Shown here: positions 1 through 8,749 of the stretch, in pieces
Layout of the letters: each line of letters starts with the position of its first letter
Numbering within the stretch: the first letter of the stretch is position 1
Assembly (NCBI RefSeq): GCF_003226565.1
Contig: NZ_QKOE01000012.1
Span: forward strand, 62,001-126,000
Reading direction: 5' to 3'
DNA from: Parazoarcus communis SWub3 = DSM 12120
Lineage (GTDB): Bacteria; Pseudomonadota; Gammaproteobacteria; Burkholderiales; Rhodocyclaceae
DNA: 64,000 bases
Translations under genes and position numbers: made by a program
The notes under the pieces: model-generated
What the model saw: the letters and a program-made list of their open reading frames with translations, nothing else
Database searches by the model: none
What the model was told of the DNA's origin: nothing

Positions 1-1186
1 GGCTGCCCGGCGGGCAGAAGCTGACCTCACCCCGCAACTTGGTCACCTCCCGGATACTGCTTCCAATCGCTTCGGCCAGCGCCGGATTGCTGTCCGTTGT
101 TTCGCAGTGCAAGGTCATGCGGTCGTTGAGATCCGGGTTCTCGACCACCAGACGACCGCGCACGATCTCCGGATGCCGACGCAATACATCAGCAACCTGA
201 GCCGGGTGCACGAACATGCCCTTGATCTTGGTGGTCTGATCCGCACGCCCCAGCCATCCGCGAATGCGCAGATTGCTGCGACCGCAAGGCGAGGTGCCCG
301 GCAGGATGGCTGACAGGTCACCGGTGCCAAAGCGGATCAGCGGGTAGTCGGGATTGAAGGTGGTCACCACCACCTCGCCAACTTCGCCCTCCGCAACCGG
401 ATCGCCGGTACCGGGACGCACGATCTCAAGGATGATGTCCTCGTCCAGCACCAGCCCCTCGCGCGCAGGGGTCTCGTAGGCAATCAGCCCGATATCGGCG
501 GTCGCGTAGGCCTGGAAGGCCTGAATGCCGCGTGCCGCCAGTGCATCTCGCTGGCTGGGAGGAAACGCCTCACCCGACACGAAGGCCTTGGTCAACGAAG
601 GCGCCACGCCCAACTCCGCCGCCTTGTCGAGGATGATGCGAAGGAACGAAGGCGTGCCGGTATAGGCATTGGGCTTCAGGTCAGCCATGGCTGCGACCTG
701 CTGCTCGGTCTGGCCAATGCCCGCGGGAAACACGGTGCAGCCCACCGCATGTGCTGCCGTCTCCATCATCGACCCCGCCGGGGTGAAATGATAGGAGAAG
801 GTGTTATGCACCAGGTCGCCTTCGCGAAACCCTGCGGCATACAAGGCCCGGGCCAGGCGATAGTAGTCCGCGCGTGCACCTTCGGGCTCGTACAGCGGCC
901 CAGGTGAGGCGAACACGCGGTGGCAGGATCGCCCCCAGCGCGCGGCGGCAAAGCCGCCGAAAGGTCGTGCCGCCTTTTGCCGCTCCAGCAGTTCGGACTT
1001 GCGGATGACCGGTAGATGGGCCAGCGCCTCGCGGCTGGTGACGCTGGCGGGATCAACATCGGCCAGGGTCACGGCAAAGGCGGGGGCATTTGCCTTGGCG
1101 TGGGCGATCTGAGCCGGCAGGCGCGCAAACAGTTCGGCTTCGCGCTCGGCCTGCGGACGGGTTTCGCGGGTGTCGTAGTAGTCCAT
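1..1186 (-). CDS. Phenylacetate-CoA ligase-like AMP-forming ligase (3' end cut by window)
   Basis: 395 codons are visible from an ATG at 1186; the C-terminal end lies outside the window, with roughly 35-40 residues missing compared with PaaK (about 430). The part from residue 140 on matches the PaaK family: GEAFPPSQRDAL, a YATADIGL stretch at the adenylation A5-like position, and a LIRFGTGDLSAI core near the hinge. Such enzymes activate an aromatic or other carboxylic acid with ATP and CoA in the cytoplasm. The usual Ser/Thr-Gly-rich ATP loop (SSGTTGKPT in PaaK) is replaced by FASPGPLYEPEG around residues 92-103, so it may be a divergent paralogue rather than true PaaK. It is the last visible gene of the liv-type transporter operon, which supports activation of the imported acid. 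The substrate is not determined. Confidence 0.8.
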   Translation of the reverse strand, partial: MDYYDTRETRPQAEREAELFARLPAQIAHAKANAPAFAVTLADVDPASVTSREALAHLPVIRKSELLERQKAARPFGGFAAARWGRSCHRVFASPGPLYEPEGARADYYRLARALYAAGFREGDLVHNTFSYHFTPAGSMMETAAHAVGCTVFPAGIGQTEQQVAAMADLKPNAYTGTPSFLRIILDKAAELGVAPSLTKAFVSGEAFPPSQRDALAARGIQAFQAYATADIGLIAYETPAREGLVLDEDIILEIVRPGTGDPVAEGEVGEVVVTTFNPDYPLIRFGTGDLSAILPGTSPCGRSNLRIRGWLGRADQTTKIKGMFVHPAQVADVLRRHPEIVRGRLVVENPDLNDRMTLHCETTDSNPALAEAIGSSIREVTKLRGEVSFCPPGS

Positions 1187-1289
1187 GGAAGCATCCCGTT
1201 CGCCGTGAGTACGCGGCGACATACCGAAAGTTGGAAGAACAAGGGAGGGTGCAAATCCGTGCATGGCGGACAGTCGGGCAGGCGGGCGC

Positions 1290-2129
1290 TCAGCTCAGCC
1301 AGCGCTTGCGACGACGATAGTGCTTGACGTCGCGGAAGCTCTTGCGCCCTTCGCCAGACAGGCCCAGATAGAACTCCTTGACGTCCTCATTGGTCGCCAG
1401 GTCACTGGCAGCACCTTCCATGACGATGCGGCCGTTCTCCATGATGTAACCGAAGTCCGCATAGCGCAGCGCCACCATGGTGTTCTGTTCGGCCAGCAGG
1501 AAGCTGACCTGCTCCTTGCTGTTGAGATCCTTGACGATCTCGAAGATCTCCTCGACGATCTGTGGCGCCAGCCCCATCGATGGCTCATCGAGCAGGATCA
1601 TTTCCGGCTTGGCCATCAGCGCGCGACCAATGGCGCACATCTGCTGCTCGCCGCCGGAAGTGTAGCCGGCCTGCGAAGTCCGTCGCGTCTTCAGACGCGG
1701 AAAGTAGTGATAGACCTTGTCGAGGTTTTCCTTGAGCTCGCTGCGCGAAATACTGCGGGTGTAGGAACCGGTCAGCAGGTTCTCCTCGATGGTCAGGTGG
1801 CCGAAGCAATGGCGCCCCTCCATGACCTGGATCACGCCGCGGCGGACAAGGTCATTGGGTGTCATCTGATCAATGCGGTTGCCCTTGAACTCGATGCTGC
1901 CCTTGGTGACATCACCGCGCTCGGCACGCAACAGGTTGGAAATCGACTTCAAGGTCGTGGACTTGCCGGCGCCATTGGCCCCCAGCAGAGCGACGATACT
2001 GCCCTTCTCGACCTGCAGGGACACGCCCTTGAGCACGAGAATGACGTGATCGTAGATCACCTCGACGTTGTTGATGCTGAGGTAGGGGCTGGCCTGCGTC
2101 GCGGCACTTGCGGTGGCTGTCATGGTCAT
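1290..2129 (-). CDS. livF: ABC transporter ATP-binding protein, LivF type
   Basis: ATPase of a branched-chain amino acid/organic acid uptake system on the cytoplasmic face of the membrane. Walker A is GANGAGKST, the signature is SGGEQQM and Walker B is MILLDEP; the protein is about 279 residues. The frame is open to 2207, but family similarity starts after MTMTATAS, so the ATG at 2129 is chosen (2123 is an alternative). It sits downstream of the binding-protein gene and before the PaaK-like gene on the same strand. HAAT-family transporters use LivF together with LivG as a heterodimer, and livG is present at 5784-6611. Confidence 0.9.
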   Translation of the reverse strand: MTMTATASAATQASPYLSINNVEVIYDHVILVLKGVSLQVEKGSIVALLGANGAGKSTTLKSISNLLRAERGDVTKGSIEFKGNRIDQMTPNDLVRRGVIQVMEGRHCFGHLTIEENLLTGSYTRSISRSELKENLDKVYHYFPRLKTRRTSQAGYTSGGEQQMCAIGRALMAKPEMILLDEPSMGLAPQIVEEIFEIVKDLNSKEQVSFLLAEQNTMVALRYADFGYIMENGRIVMEGAASDLATNEDVKEFYLGLSGEGRKSFRDVKHYRRRKRWLS

Positions 2130-2220
2130 GGTTCTCGCCTGTTGTCTCCGTCCCACCTCCCCGGTCTTGCCGGCAGAGGGTCTGCGCGATGCTCGCCTGT
2201 GGCGCAAGCACCGGGCAGAC

Positions 2221-2293
2221 CCCCGCTGTTGCGGGGAGCCTGCACCGGCGGCATGAAGCCGCCGGCTGTTCAGCGCACCGGCGTCGCCGGTGC
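2221..2293 (-). other. Three successive hairpins downstream of the binding-protein gene
   Basis: Three inverted repeats lie in tandem just after the binding-protein stop. One has arms at 2275-2283 and 2285-2293 (9 bp around one base), one has arms CCGGCGGC at 2245-2252 and 2258-2265, and one is CCCCGC-TGTT-GCGGGG at 2221-2236. None is followed by a T-run on the transcribed strand, so they look more like 3' mRNA stabilisers or processing sites than terminators. This is inferred from position only. Confidence 0.55.
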
Positions 2294-2303
2294 TGCTGCA
2301 AAA

Positions 2304-3626
2304 TTACGACTCCTTGGAGCAGTCGCGCGGGGTGATGCCCTTCTCCTTGGCGTAGGCCGCGGCGGACTCCTCGATCATGCCGCGGACCAGCGGACGATCA
2401 GCCTCGACCCAATCGCTGACCACCTTCCACTGGGTGCCGTCCCATTGCTGGAACTTGACCTTGCCGCCACCCTCGTGATCCTCGCAGCTGATCTTGAGGT
2501 CAGGCATGAAGCCCGTCGCGCCCAATGCGGCCAGACGCTGGCTGTCGAGGTTCAGGTTCTCGAAGCCCCAGCGGATCTGCTCGCCGGTCATCGGCTTGCC
2601 CTTGCCGTACTTCTCCTGGGCAGTGCGGATGGCTTCGACGGTGATGATGCCGTGCACCACACCACGGTTGTAGAGCACGCTGCCGATCCGGTTCTTGTCT
2701 TCCATATTGCCGGCGTTCTTGGCGTAGACCTGGCTCTGGATATCCTTGATCACCGGATAGTTGGCACCTGCGACGTTGAAGCCGGCGGCGACATAGCCCT
2801 TGGCGGCATCACCGGCCGGGATGGTGTCCTCTTCGGAGCCGGACCACCACACGCCGATGATCTTGTCGCGCGAATAGCCGGTCTTGGCCGCAGTGCGCAG
2901 CGCAGTCGCGTTCATCACACCCCAGCCCCACAGGATGACGTAGTCGGGCTTGGACTGACGGATCTGCAGCCACTGGGCTTGCTGCTCGTTACCCGGGTTG
3001 GCCACGGCGATCTTCTGCACCTCGAAGCCATGCTTTTCGGCCAACTTGTCGATGATGGCGTGCGACTCCTTGCCATAAGCGGAATCGTGGTAGAGCAGGC
3101 CAATCTTCTTGCCCTTGAGCTTGTCCATGCCGCCGGACTTCTGACCAATGTAATTCACGATGGCCGAGGCCTGCGACCAGTAGGTGGTGATCATCGGGAA
3201 CACCCACGGGAACACGCGACCATCGGCCGCATCAGTGCGGCCATAGCCGATGGTGACCAGCGGAATCTTGTCCTGTGCGACCTTCTCCAGCACCGAGTAG
3301 GTGATGCCGGTCGACAGGGGCTGGAACACCGAATTGCCGGTAGGCCCCTTGTTCTTGAGGCGCTCGTAGCACTCTACGCCACGGGCGTTGTTGTACTCGG
3401 TCTCGCACTCTTCCCAGGTCAGCTTGACGCCGTTGACCCCGCCATCACGTGCGTTGACCATGGCCATGTAGTCGATCCAGCCACCATACAGCGATGCACC
3501 GTTCGAGCCGAAGGGACCGACGCGATAGCTCGGCAGACCGATGAACTGTTCCTGCGCGGCGGCATAACCGGTGGCCAGCAGGCCGGCGATGGTGGCGCCG
3601 ATGAGCGCGGTTTGCTTCAGTTTCAT
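2304..3626 (-). CDS. Periplasmic substrate-binding protein of a LivK/HAAT-type ABC transporter
   Basis: 440 residues. The N-terminus MKLKQTALIGATIAGLLATG followed by AYAAAQ is a Sec signal peptide with a likely cleavage after Ala-Gln or nearby. The rest is a type I periplasmic binding fold (Peripla_BP_6 family). AGGAG lies about 8 nt before the ATG. It would capture the ligand in the periplasm and deliver it to the LivH/LivM channel. The ligand cannot be read from the sequence. The acyl-CoA ligase genes at both ends of the operon suggest an organic or aromatic acid rather than an amino acid. The gene is flanked on both sides by non-terminator hairpins, as for binding-protein genes that are expressed above their membrane partners. 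Confidence 0.88.
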   Translation of the reverse strand: MKLKQTALIGATIAGLLATGYAAAQEQFIGLPSYRVGPFGSNGASLYGGWIDYMAMVNARDGGVNGVKLTWEECETEYNNARGVECYERLKNKGPTGNSVFQPLSTGITYSVLEKVAQDKIPLVTIGYGRTDAADGRVFPWVFPMITTYWSQASAIVNYIGQKSGGMDKLKGKKIGLLYHDSAYGKESHAIIDKLAEKHGFEVQKIAVANPGNEQQAQWLQIRQSKPDYVILWGWGVMNATALRTAAKTGYSRDKIIGVWWSGSEEDTIPAGDAAKGYVAAGFNVAGANYPVIKDIQSQVYAKNAGNMEDKNRIGSVLYNRGVVHGIITVEAIRTAQEKYGKGKPMTGEQIRWGFENLNLDSQRLAALGATGFMPDLKISCEDHEGGGKVKFQQWDGTQWKVVSDWVEADRPLVRGMIEESAAAYAKEKGITPRDCSKES

Positions 3627-3676
3627 GTGAGTGTCTCCTCTCTTTGTGTGTGGTACGACGTGCTACTACCTTCGTA

Positions 3677-3702
3677 CCGCCCGGGTTGAACATCCCGGGC
3701 GG
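3677..3702 (-). other. Intercistronic hairpin between livM and the binding-protein gene
   Basis: CCGCCCGGG (3677-3685) and CCCGGGCGG (3694-3702) form a perfect 9-bp stem with an 8-nt loop, about 50 nt before the binding-protein ATG. There is no T-run, so read-through is expected. It is a plausible RNase barrier or processing site. Confidence 0.5.
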
Positions 3703-3715
3703 CTGAAAAGTCCGG

Positions 3716-4783
3716 TCAATGCGGGAAAGGCCACAGTCTGAGCTTGTCCTTGGCCAGTTGCCACAACCTGGCCAGGCCATGAGGCTCGACGATCAGGAAG
3801 AAGATGATCAGCCCGCCAAAGATGATCAGCTCCAGATTGGATGCCATGCCGGCCGGCATCGCGCTGCCAAATACCGCATGCATGCCCACGTTCAGGAAGA
3901 TCGGCAACAGCACGATGAATGCCGCCCCCAGGAAGGAGCCCATGATGGACCCCACACCGCCGATGATGATCATGAACAGGATGCGGAAAGACAGGTCCAG
4001 GCTGAAGCCCTCCGGCTCTACTGTTCCCAGGTAGGTGTAGGCATACAGTGCACCAGCCACCCCGCAGTAGAACGACGATACGGCAAACGCCGACAACTTG
4101 GCGCGCATCGGGCGGATGCCGATCACCTCTGCCGCCACATCCATGTCACGCACGGCCATCCAGCTGCGGCCAGTGGTGCTGCGCACCAGATTCTTGGCGA
4201 CAAAGGCCAGCACGGTGACGATGGCCAGCGTCAGCAGATACTTGGACTCCGGCGTATTGAAGGCGAACCCGAGGATCTCGATCTGCTGCGCGGTGATCAC
4301 GCCCGAACTGGAATTGTTGGAGAACCACGGAAACTTCACCAGCGCCCAGACAATGAAGAACTGTGCCGCCAACGTCGCCACCGCCAGGTAGAAGCCCTTG
4401 ATCCGCAAGGACGGCAGGCCGAACGCCACGCCGACTGCCGCTGCACTCAGGCCGCCGAGCAGGACGCCGACCAGGAAGGGCATGCCATCGATGCGCAGGA
4501 TGAAGTTATAGGCCCCGAACGCCCCCACCGCCATGAAGGCAGCCGAGCCCAGCGAGAGCTGCCCCGCATAACCAGTAAGGATGTTCAACCCGATTGCGGC
4601 CAGCGAGAAAATCAGCACTGGAATCAGGATGGCCTGCAGCCAGTACTGGCTGGCCAGCATCGGCACGGCGAGGAAGAAGAATGCCAGGATCACCGCCATC
4701 CCGATCCGGTCCTGCCGGATCGGAAAGATCTGCTGATCTTCCTGGTAACTGGCCTTGAACTGGCCGGCTTCACGATAAAGCAT
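3716..4783 (-). CDS. livM: ABC transporter permease, LivM type
   Basis: 355 residues with about 9-10 hydrophobic membrane segments after a polar N-terminus of about 25 residues. It carries the LivM-family stretches GYAGQLSLG near residue 70 and MAVRDMDVAAEVIG in the cytoplasmic coupling loop. It forms the inner-membrane channel with LivH. It follows livH by 37 bp in the same operon. Start is the ATG at 4783. Confidence 0.88.
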   Translation of the reverse strand: MLYREAGQFKASYQEDQQIFPIRQDRIGMAVILAFFFLAVPMLASQYWLQAILIPVLIFSLAAIGLNILTGYAGQLSLGSAAFMAVGAFGAYNFILRIDGMPFLVGVLLGGLSAAAVGVAFGLPSLRIKGFYLAVATLAAQFFIVWALVKFPWFSNNSSSGVITAQQIEILGFAFNTPESKYLLTLAIVTVLAFVAKNLVRSTTGRSWMAVRDMDVAAEVIGIRPMRAKLSAFAVSSFYCGVAGALYAYTYLGTVEPEGFSLDLSFRILFMIIIGGVGSIMGSFLGAAFIVLLPIFLNVGMHAVFGSAMPAGMASNLELIIFGGLIIFFLIVEPHGLARLWQLAKDKLRLWPFPH

Positions 4784-4820
4784 CTGTTGTCTCCGTTATC
4801 TTTGTCGTTGGCGGCCGTGG

Positions 4821-5747
4821 TCAGACCCGGTCGATGTGCTTCTCGCCGAACAGGCCTTCAGGCCGGACCAGCAGGAAGAGCAGTGCCAGCATGTAGGGGA
4901 ACCAGCCTTCGATCCCGCCGCCGACGAAGGGGCCGATATACACCTCGGCGAGTTTTTCAGACGCACCGATGATCAGGCCACCGACGATCGCCCCCGGCAC
5001 TGAGGTAAAGCCGCCCAGGATCAGCACCGGCAGCGCCTTCAACGCGGTAAAGGTCAGCGCAAACTGCACACCGCTGCGCGCGCCCCAGATCAGACCCGCC
5101 ACCAGGGCCACAAAGCCGGCCACCGCCCACACGATCGCCCAGATATGCTGCAGCGGGATGCCGATCGACAGCGCGGCCTGGTGATCGTCAGCCACTGCAC
5201 GCAGCGCGCGGCCCACCTTGGTGTATTGGAAGAACAGCGCCAGCGAGGCCACCAGGATGCCGGCCAGCGTGGCCGCGAACACATCGAACTTGGACACGAT
5301 GATGTCGGCCGAATCCAGCACCCATTCGATCGGCTCATCGGCGATGCCCAGATCCAGCCCGCGCACATGATTGCCCCAGATCGCCTGGGCGATGCCCTCG
5401 ACCAGAAAGGTCAGGCCGATGGTGGCCATGAACAGCGTGATGTGCGGCTGATTGACCAATGGGCGCAGCACGACCTTCTCGGTCAGGATGCCCAGCACCA
5501 CCATCGATGCCAATGCCAGCACGAAAGCCATCCAGAACACCGCGATACTGCCCGGTTCCAGACCGGTCCAGCCCGGCAGCACCTCCTGGAAGCCGACAAA
5601 GGTCAGCGCAGCAAAGAACACCATGGCCCCCTGGGCGAAGTTGAACACCCCCGAGGCCTTGTAGATCAGCACGAAACCCAGCGCGACCAGGGCGTACAAC
5701 ACCCCGGACAGCAGGCCGCCGATCAGCACTTCGAAAAAGAAACCCAT
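4821..5747 (-). CDS. livH: ABC transporter permease, LivH type
   Basis: 308 residues, highly hydrophobic, 7-8 membrane segments, beginning MGFFFEVLIGGLLSGVLYAL, typical of LivH. The coupling-loop sequence RALRAVADDHQAALSIGI matches the family. AAGGAGACAAC precedes the ATG. It lies between livG and livM with short gaps, so one polycistronic mRNA is expected. It is the membrane partner of LivM. Confidence 0.88.
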   Translation of the reverse strand: MGFFFEVLIGGLLSGVLYALVALGFVLIYKASGVFNFAQGAMVFFAALTFVGFQEVLPGWTGLEPGSIAVFWMAFVLALASMVVLGILTEKVVLRPLVNQPHITLFMATIGLTFLVEGIAQAIWGNHVRGLDLGIADEPIEWVLDSADIIVSKFDVFAATLAGILVASLALFFQYTKVGRALRAVADDHQAALSIGIPLQHIWAIVWAVAGFVALVAGLIWGARSGVQFALTFTALKALPVLILGGFTSVPGAIVGGLIIGASEKLAEVYIGPFVGGGIEGWFPYMLALLFLLVRPEGLFGEKHIDRV

Positions 5748-5783
5748 TGTTGTCTCCTTGTCCTTCTCTTTCTGGCGGCGGAC

Positions 5784-6611
5784 TTAGTGTGAGGTACCGA
5801 GATAAGCTGCAATCACATCGGGATTGTTCTTGACCTCGTCAGGAGGGCCGTCACCGATCTTCTTGCCGTAGTCAAGCACCACAACGCGATCGGAAATGTC
5901 CATCACCACGCCCATGTCGTGCTCGATCAGCACAATGGTGGTGCCGAACTGATCATTCACATCGAGGATGAAGCGACACATGTCCTGCTTTTCCTCGACG
6001 TTCATGCCGGCCATCGGCTCATCGAGCAGCAGCATGGTCGGCTCTGCAGCCAGTGCGCGCGCCAGCTCCACCCGCTTCTGCAGACCATAGGGCAGTCTGC
6101 CGACCGGCGTCTTGCGGATGCTCTGGATCTCGAGAAAGTCGATCACCTCCTCCACCTTCTTGCGGTGCTCGATTTCCTCGCGCTGCGCCTTGCCGAAGAA
6201 CAGCGCATGGTGGAAGAGGTTGCACTTCATCTTCAGGTTGCGACCGGTCATGATGTTGTCCAGCACGGTCATGCCCTTGAACAGCGCAATGTTCTGGAAG
6301 GTGCGGGCAATGCCCTGGGCCGCTGCCATGTGCGGCTCCATCTTCTGCCGTGGCTCGCCCCGGAACAGGATCTGCCCTTCCTGCGGGTGGTAGACACCGT
6401 TGATCACGTTGAGCATCGAACTCTTGCCGGCGCCGTTGGGACCGATGATCGAACGAATCTCGTGCTCGCGAATGTCGAAGCTGATGTCGGTCAGCGCCTT
6501 CACCCCACCAAACCGCAAGGAGATGTTCTTCAGGTCGAGGATCACCTCGCCGATTCGGCGGCCACCGCCGCCGGTACTGCTGGCCACGTTCGCCATGTCA
6601 TTCATCATCAT
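5784..6611 (-). CDS. livG: ABC transporter ATP-binding protein, LivG type
   Basis: Second ATPase of the uptake system, about 275 residues, with Walker A GPNGAGKSS, a degenerate signature LPYGLQKRVELA and Walker B MLLLDEPMAGM. Three ATG codons in a row (6611, 6608, 6605) follow GAGGAGGC; 6611 is chosen. The frame is open further upstream, but that part overlaps the ligase gene and is not coding. The C-terminal region (DYGKKIGDGPPDEVKNNPDVIAAYLG) is the usual LivG tail. Only 10 bp separate it from the ligase stop, so translation is probably coupled. Confidence 0.88.
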   Translation of the reverse strand: MMMNDMANVASSTGGGGRRIGEVILDLKNISLRFGGVKALTDISFDIREHEIRSIIGPNGAGKSSMLNVINGVYHPQEGQILFRGEPRQKMEPHMAAAQGIARTFQNIALFKGMTVLDNIMTGRNLKMKCNLFHHALFFGKAQREEIEHRKKVEEVIDFLEIQSIRKTPVGRLPYGLQKRVELARALAAEPTMLLLDEPMAGMNVEEKQDMCRFILDVNDQFGTTIVLIEHDMGVVMDISDRVVVLDYGKKIGDGPPDEVKNNPDVIAAYLGTSH

Positions 6612-6621
6612 CGCTGCCTCC

Positions 6622-8586
6622 TCAAGCGGCCCGCTTCGCAGCCAGGGGCGCGAAGGTCTTGGCGTCTTCGATGCGCAGATCGGCACTGACCTTGCCGGTG
6701 CGGCCATCCTCGTACTTCACCTGGGTCTCGATGAACTGGGACTTGTTGCCCGCATACATGCCATCGATCAGCACCTGATAACGCTCGGCGACGAAGTTGC
6801 GGCGCACCTTGCGCGTACGGGTCAACTCGCCGTCATCCGCGTCGAGCTCCTTGTGCAGGATCAGGAAACGCTTGATCTGCGAACCACTCATCTTCGGATC
6901 GGCCGCAAGGTCGGCATTGACCTTCTCGACGCCTTCGCGGATCAGGTCGTACACCGCGGACTGCGAGGCCAGATCGGCATAACCGGCATAAGCCATGCCC
7001 TTGCGCTCGGCCCAGTTGCCCACCGCTTCAAGGTCGATGTTGATGAAGGCGGTGACGAAATCCCGGCCATTACCGAAAGTCACCGCCTCCTTGACGTGCT
7101 GGAAGAACTTGAGCTTGTTCTCGATATAGTTGGGCGCGAACATCGAGCCGTCGGTCAGTTTGCCGACATCCTTGGCTCGATCAATGATCTTCAGATGACC
7201 ATCTTCGTCGAAGAAGCCTGCATCTCCGGTCATGAAGTAACCATCGGCATTGATCGACTCAGCCGTGGCGTCCGGACGCTTGTAGTAGGCCTTCAGCAAC
7301 ATCGGCCCCTTGACCAGGATCTCGCCGTTATCGGCCAGCTTGACCTCGACGAAGGGCGCCGGCTTGCCCACGGAATCGAGCTTGATCTCGCCGTCGGGCT
7401 GCAGGCAGACATAGGCGCAGGTTTCGGTCTGGCCATAGAGCTGCTTGAGATTGACACCGATCGAACGGTAGAAACGGAACAGATCCGGTCCAATCGCCGC
7501 ACCGGCGGTGTAGGCCACACGGATACGGCTCATGCCGAGCACGTTCTTCAGCGGACCATAAACCAGCAGGTTGCCCAGCGCATACTGCAGACGATCAACA
7601 GCCGACACCGGCTTGCCATCGAGGATGTCGGCACCGCAACGGCGCGCGACCTCCATGAAATGATGGAAGATTGCACGTTTCGTGGGGCCGGCATCCTCCA
7701 TGCGGATCATGACCTGGGTCAGCAGGTTCTCGAACACCCGCGGCGGCGCAAAATAGTAGGTAGGGCCGATCTCGCGCAGATCGTTCATCACCGTCTCACC
7801 CGACTCCGGGCAGTTGATGGTGAAACCCGCCACCATGGCCTGGGCAAATGAGAACAGGTGGTCACCGACCCAAGCCATCGGCAGGTAGGACAGGATGTCT
7901 TCCTGATCACCCAGCTTGTCGAACTGCACCCCGCCGCGCGCGGCCGCGATGAATGCACCGTGAGTCTGACATACGCCTTTGGGCTTGCCGGTGGTGCCGG
8001 AGGTGTAGAGCATCACCGAAATGTCGTCCGATGCCCCTTTCTCGATCTCGCCATCGAGGAAATCGCTCTGGTTGCGATCGTGGATGCGCCCCATCTCGCA
8101 CAACTCATCCAGCCCCATCAACATGGTCTGAGTGTAATGACGCATGCCGCGTGGGTCGTCGTAGATCACATGCTCGAGCAGCGGCACCTCGGGCTGGATC
8201 TCGAGCATCTTGTCGACCTGCTCCTGATCCTCGACCACGGCAAAGCGGATCTCGGCATCCTGCAGCACATAGGCCATTTCCTGTGCCACTGCGTCCTGGT
8301 AGAGCATGACCGGAATGCCGCCAAGACATTGGCAGGCGGCCACCGACCAGTACAAGCGGGGGCGGTTGTCACCGATGATGGCGAGGCGATCGCCGCGCTT
8401 GAAACCCATTTCGGCCAGGCCGCAGGCAATGGCCCGCACATTCTCCGCCACCTGCGACCAGGTGTAGGTTTGCCAGATGCCGTAGGCCTTCTCGCGCATC
8501 GCTGGCCGGTTGGGCCGGAGCTTTGCGTGCTGCATCAGCAGTCGCGGAAACGTGTCGAGCGCTGTTTGCCCGTATGTATCGGACAT
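6622..8586 (-). CDS. AMP-forming long-chain acyl-CoA synthetase family protein
   Basis: 654 residues. It contains the ANL-family ATP loop YTSGTTGKPKG, the YGQTE motif and TGDAGFFDEDGHLKIIDRAKD at the hinge between N- and C-terminal domains. The reaction is acid + ATP + CoA to acyl-CoA + AMP + PPi. Its length and insertions fit the FAA1/FadD15 group. It is the first gene of the liv-type operon and shares it with a PaaK-like ligase, so the operon pairs one transporter with two activating enzymes. Whether the substrate is a fatty, phenylalkanoic or aromatic acid is open. Start at ATG 8586. Confidence 0.85.
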   Translation of the reverse strand: MSDTYGQTALDTFPRLLMQHAKLRPNRPAMREKAYGIWQTYTWSQVAENVRAIACGLAEMGFKRGDRLAIIGDNRPRLYWSVAACQCLGGIPVMLYQDAVAQEMAYVLQDAEIRFAVVEDQEQVDKMLEIQPEVPLLEHVIYDDPRGMRHYTQTMLMGLDELCEMGRIHDRNQSDFLDGEIEKGASDDISVMLYTSGTTGKPKGVCQTHGAFIAAARGGVQFDKLGDQEDILSYLPMAWVGDHLFSFAQAMVAGFTINCPESGETVMNDLREIGPTYYFAPPRVFENLLTQVMIRMEDAGPTKRAIFHHFMEVARRCGADILDGKPVSAVDRLQYALGNLLVYGPLKNVLGMSRIRVAYTAGAAIGPDLFRFYRSIGVNLKQLYGQTETCAYVCLQPDGEIKLDSVGKPAPFVEVKLADNGEILVKGPMLLKAYYKRPDATAESINADGYFMTGDAGFFDEDGHLKIIDRAKDVGKLTDGSMFAPNYIENKLKFFQHVKEAVTFGNGRDFVTAFINIDLEAVGNWAERKGMAYAGYADLASQSAVYDLIREGVEKVNADLAADPKMSGSQIKRFLILHKELDADDGELTRTRKVRRNFVAERYQVLIDGMYAGNKSQFIETQVKYEDGRTGKVSADLRIEDAKTFAPLAAKRAA

Positions 8587-8749
8587 GCTCCATCCTCCTT
8601 CGGTAGATCCTGCCTGTCTCCCCCACCGTGATCACCGCGTATCGGCAATCCGGCCAAGACGCTGTGCCGCGCCCGGGTGTTTTGTCAGGATTCAGTTTCT
8701 CAGGGGATGTTTGCGCAACTGTTTGCAGAATGTAGTGAATTGTTGCAGC

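Noticed and set aside
1263-3689. 808-codon open frame on the plus strand
   Set aside because: It lies fully antisense to livF and the binding-protein gene, which have clear domains and ribosome sites. Long antisense frames are expected in high-GC DNA, and the translation is low complexity without a known domain.
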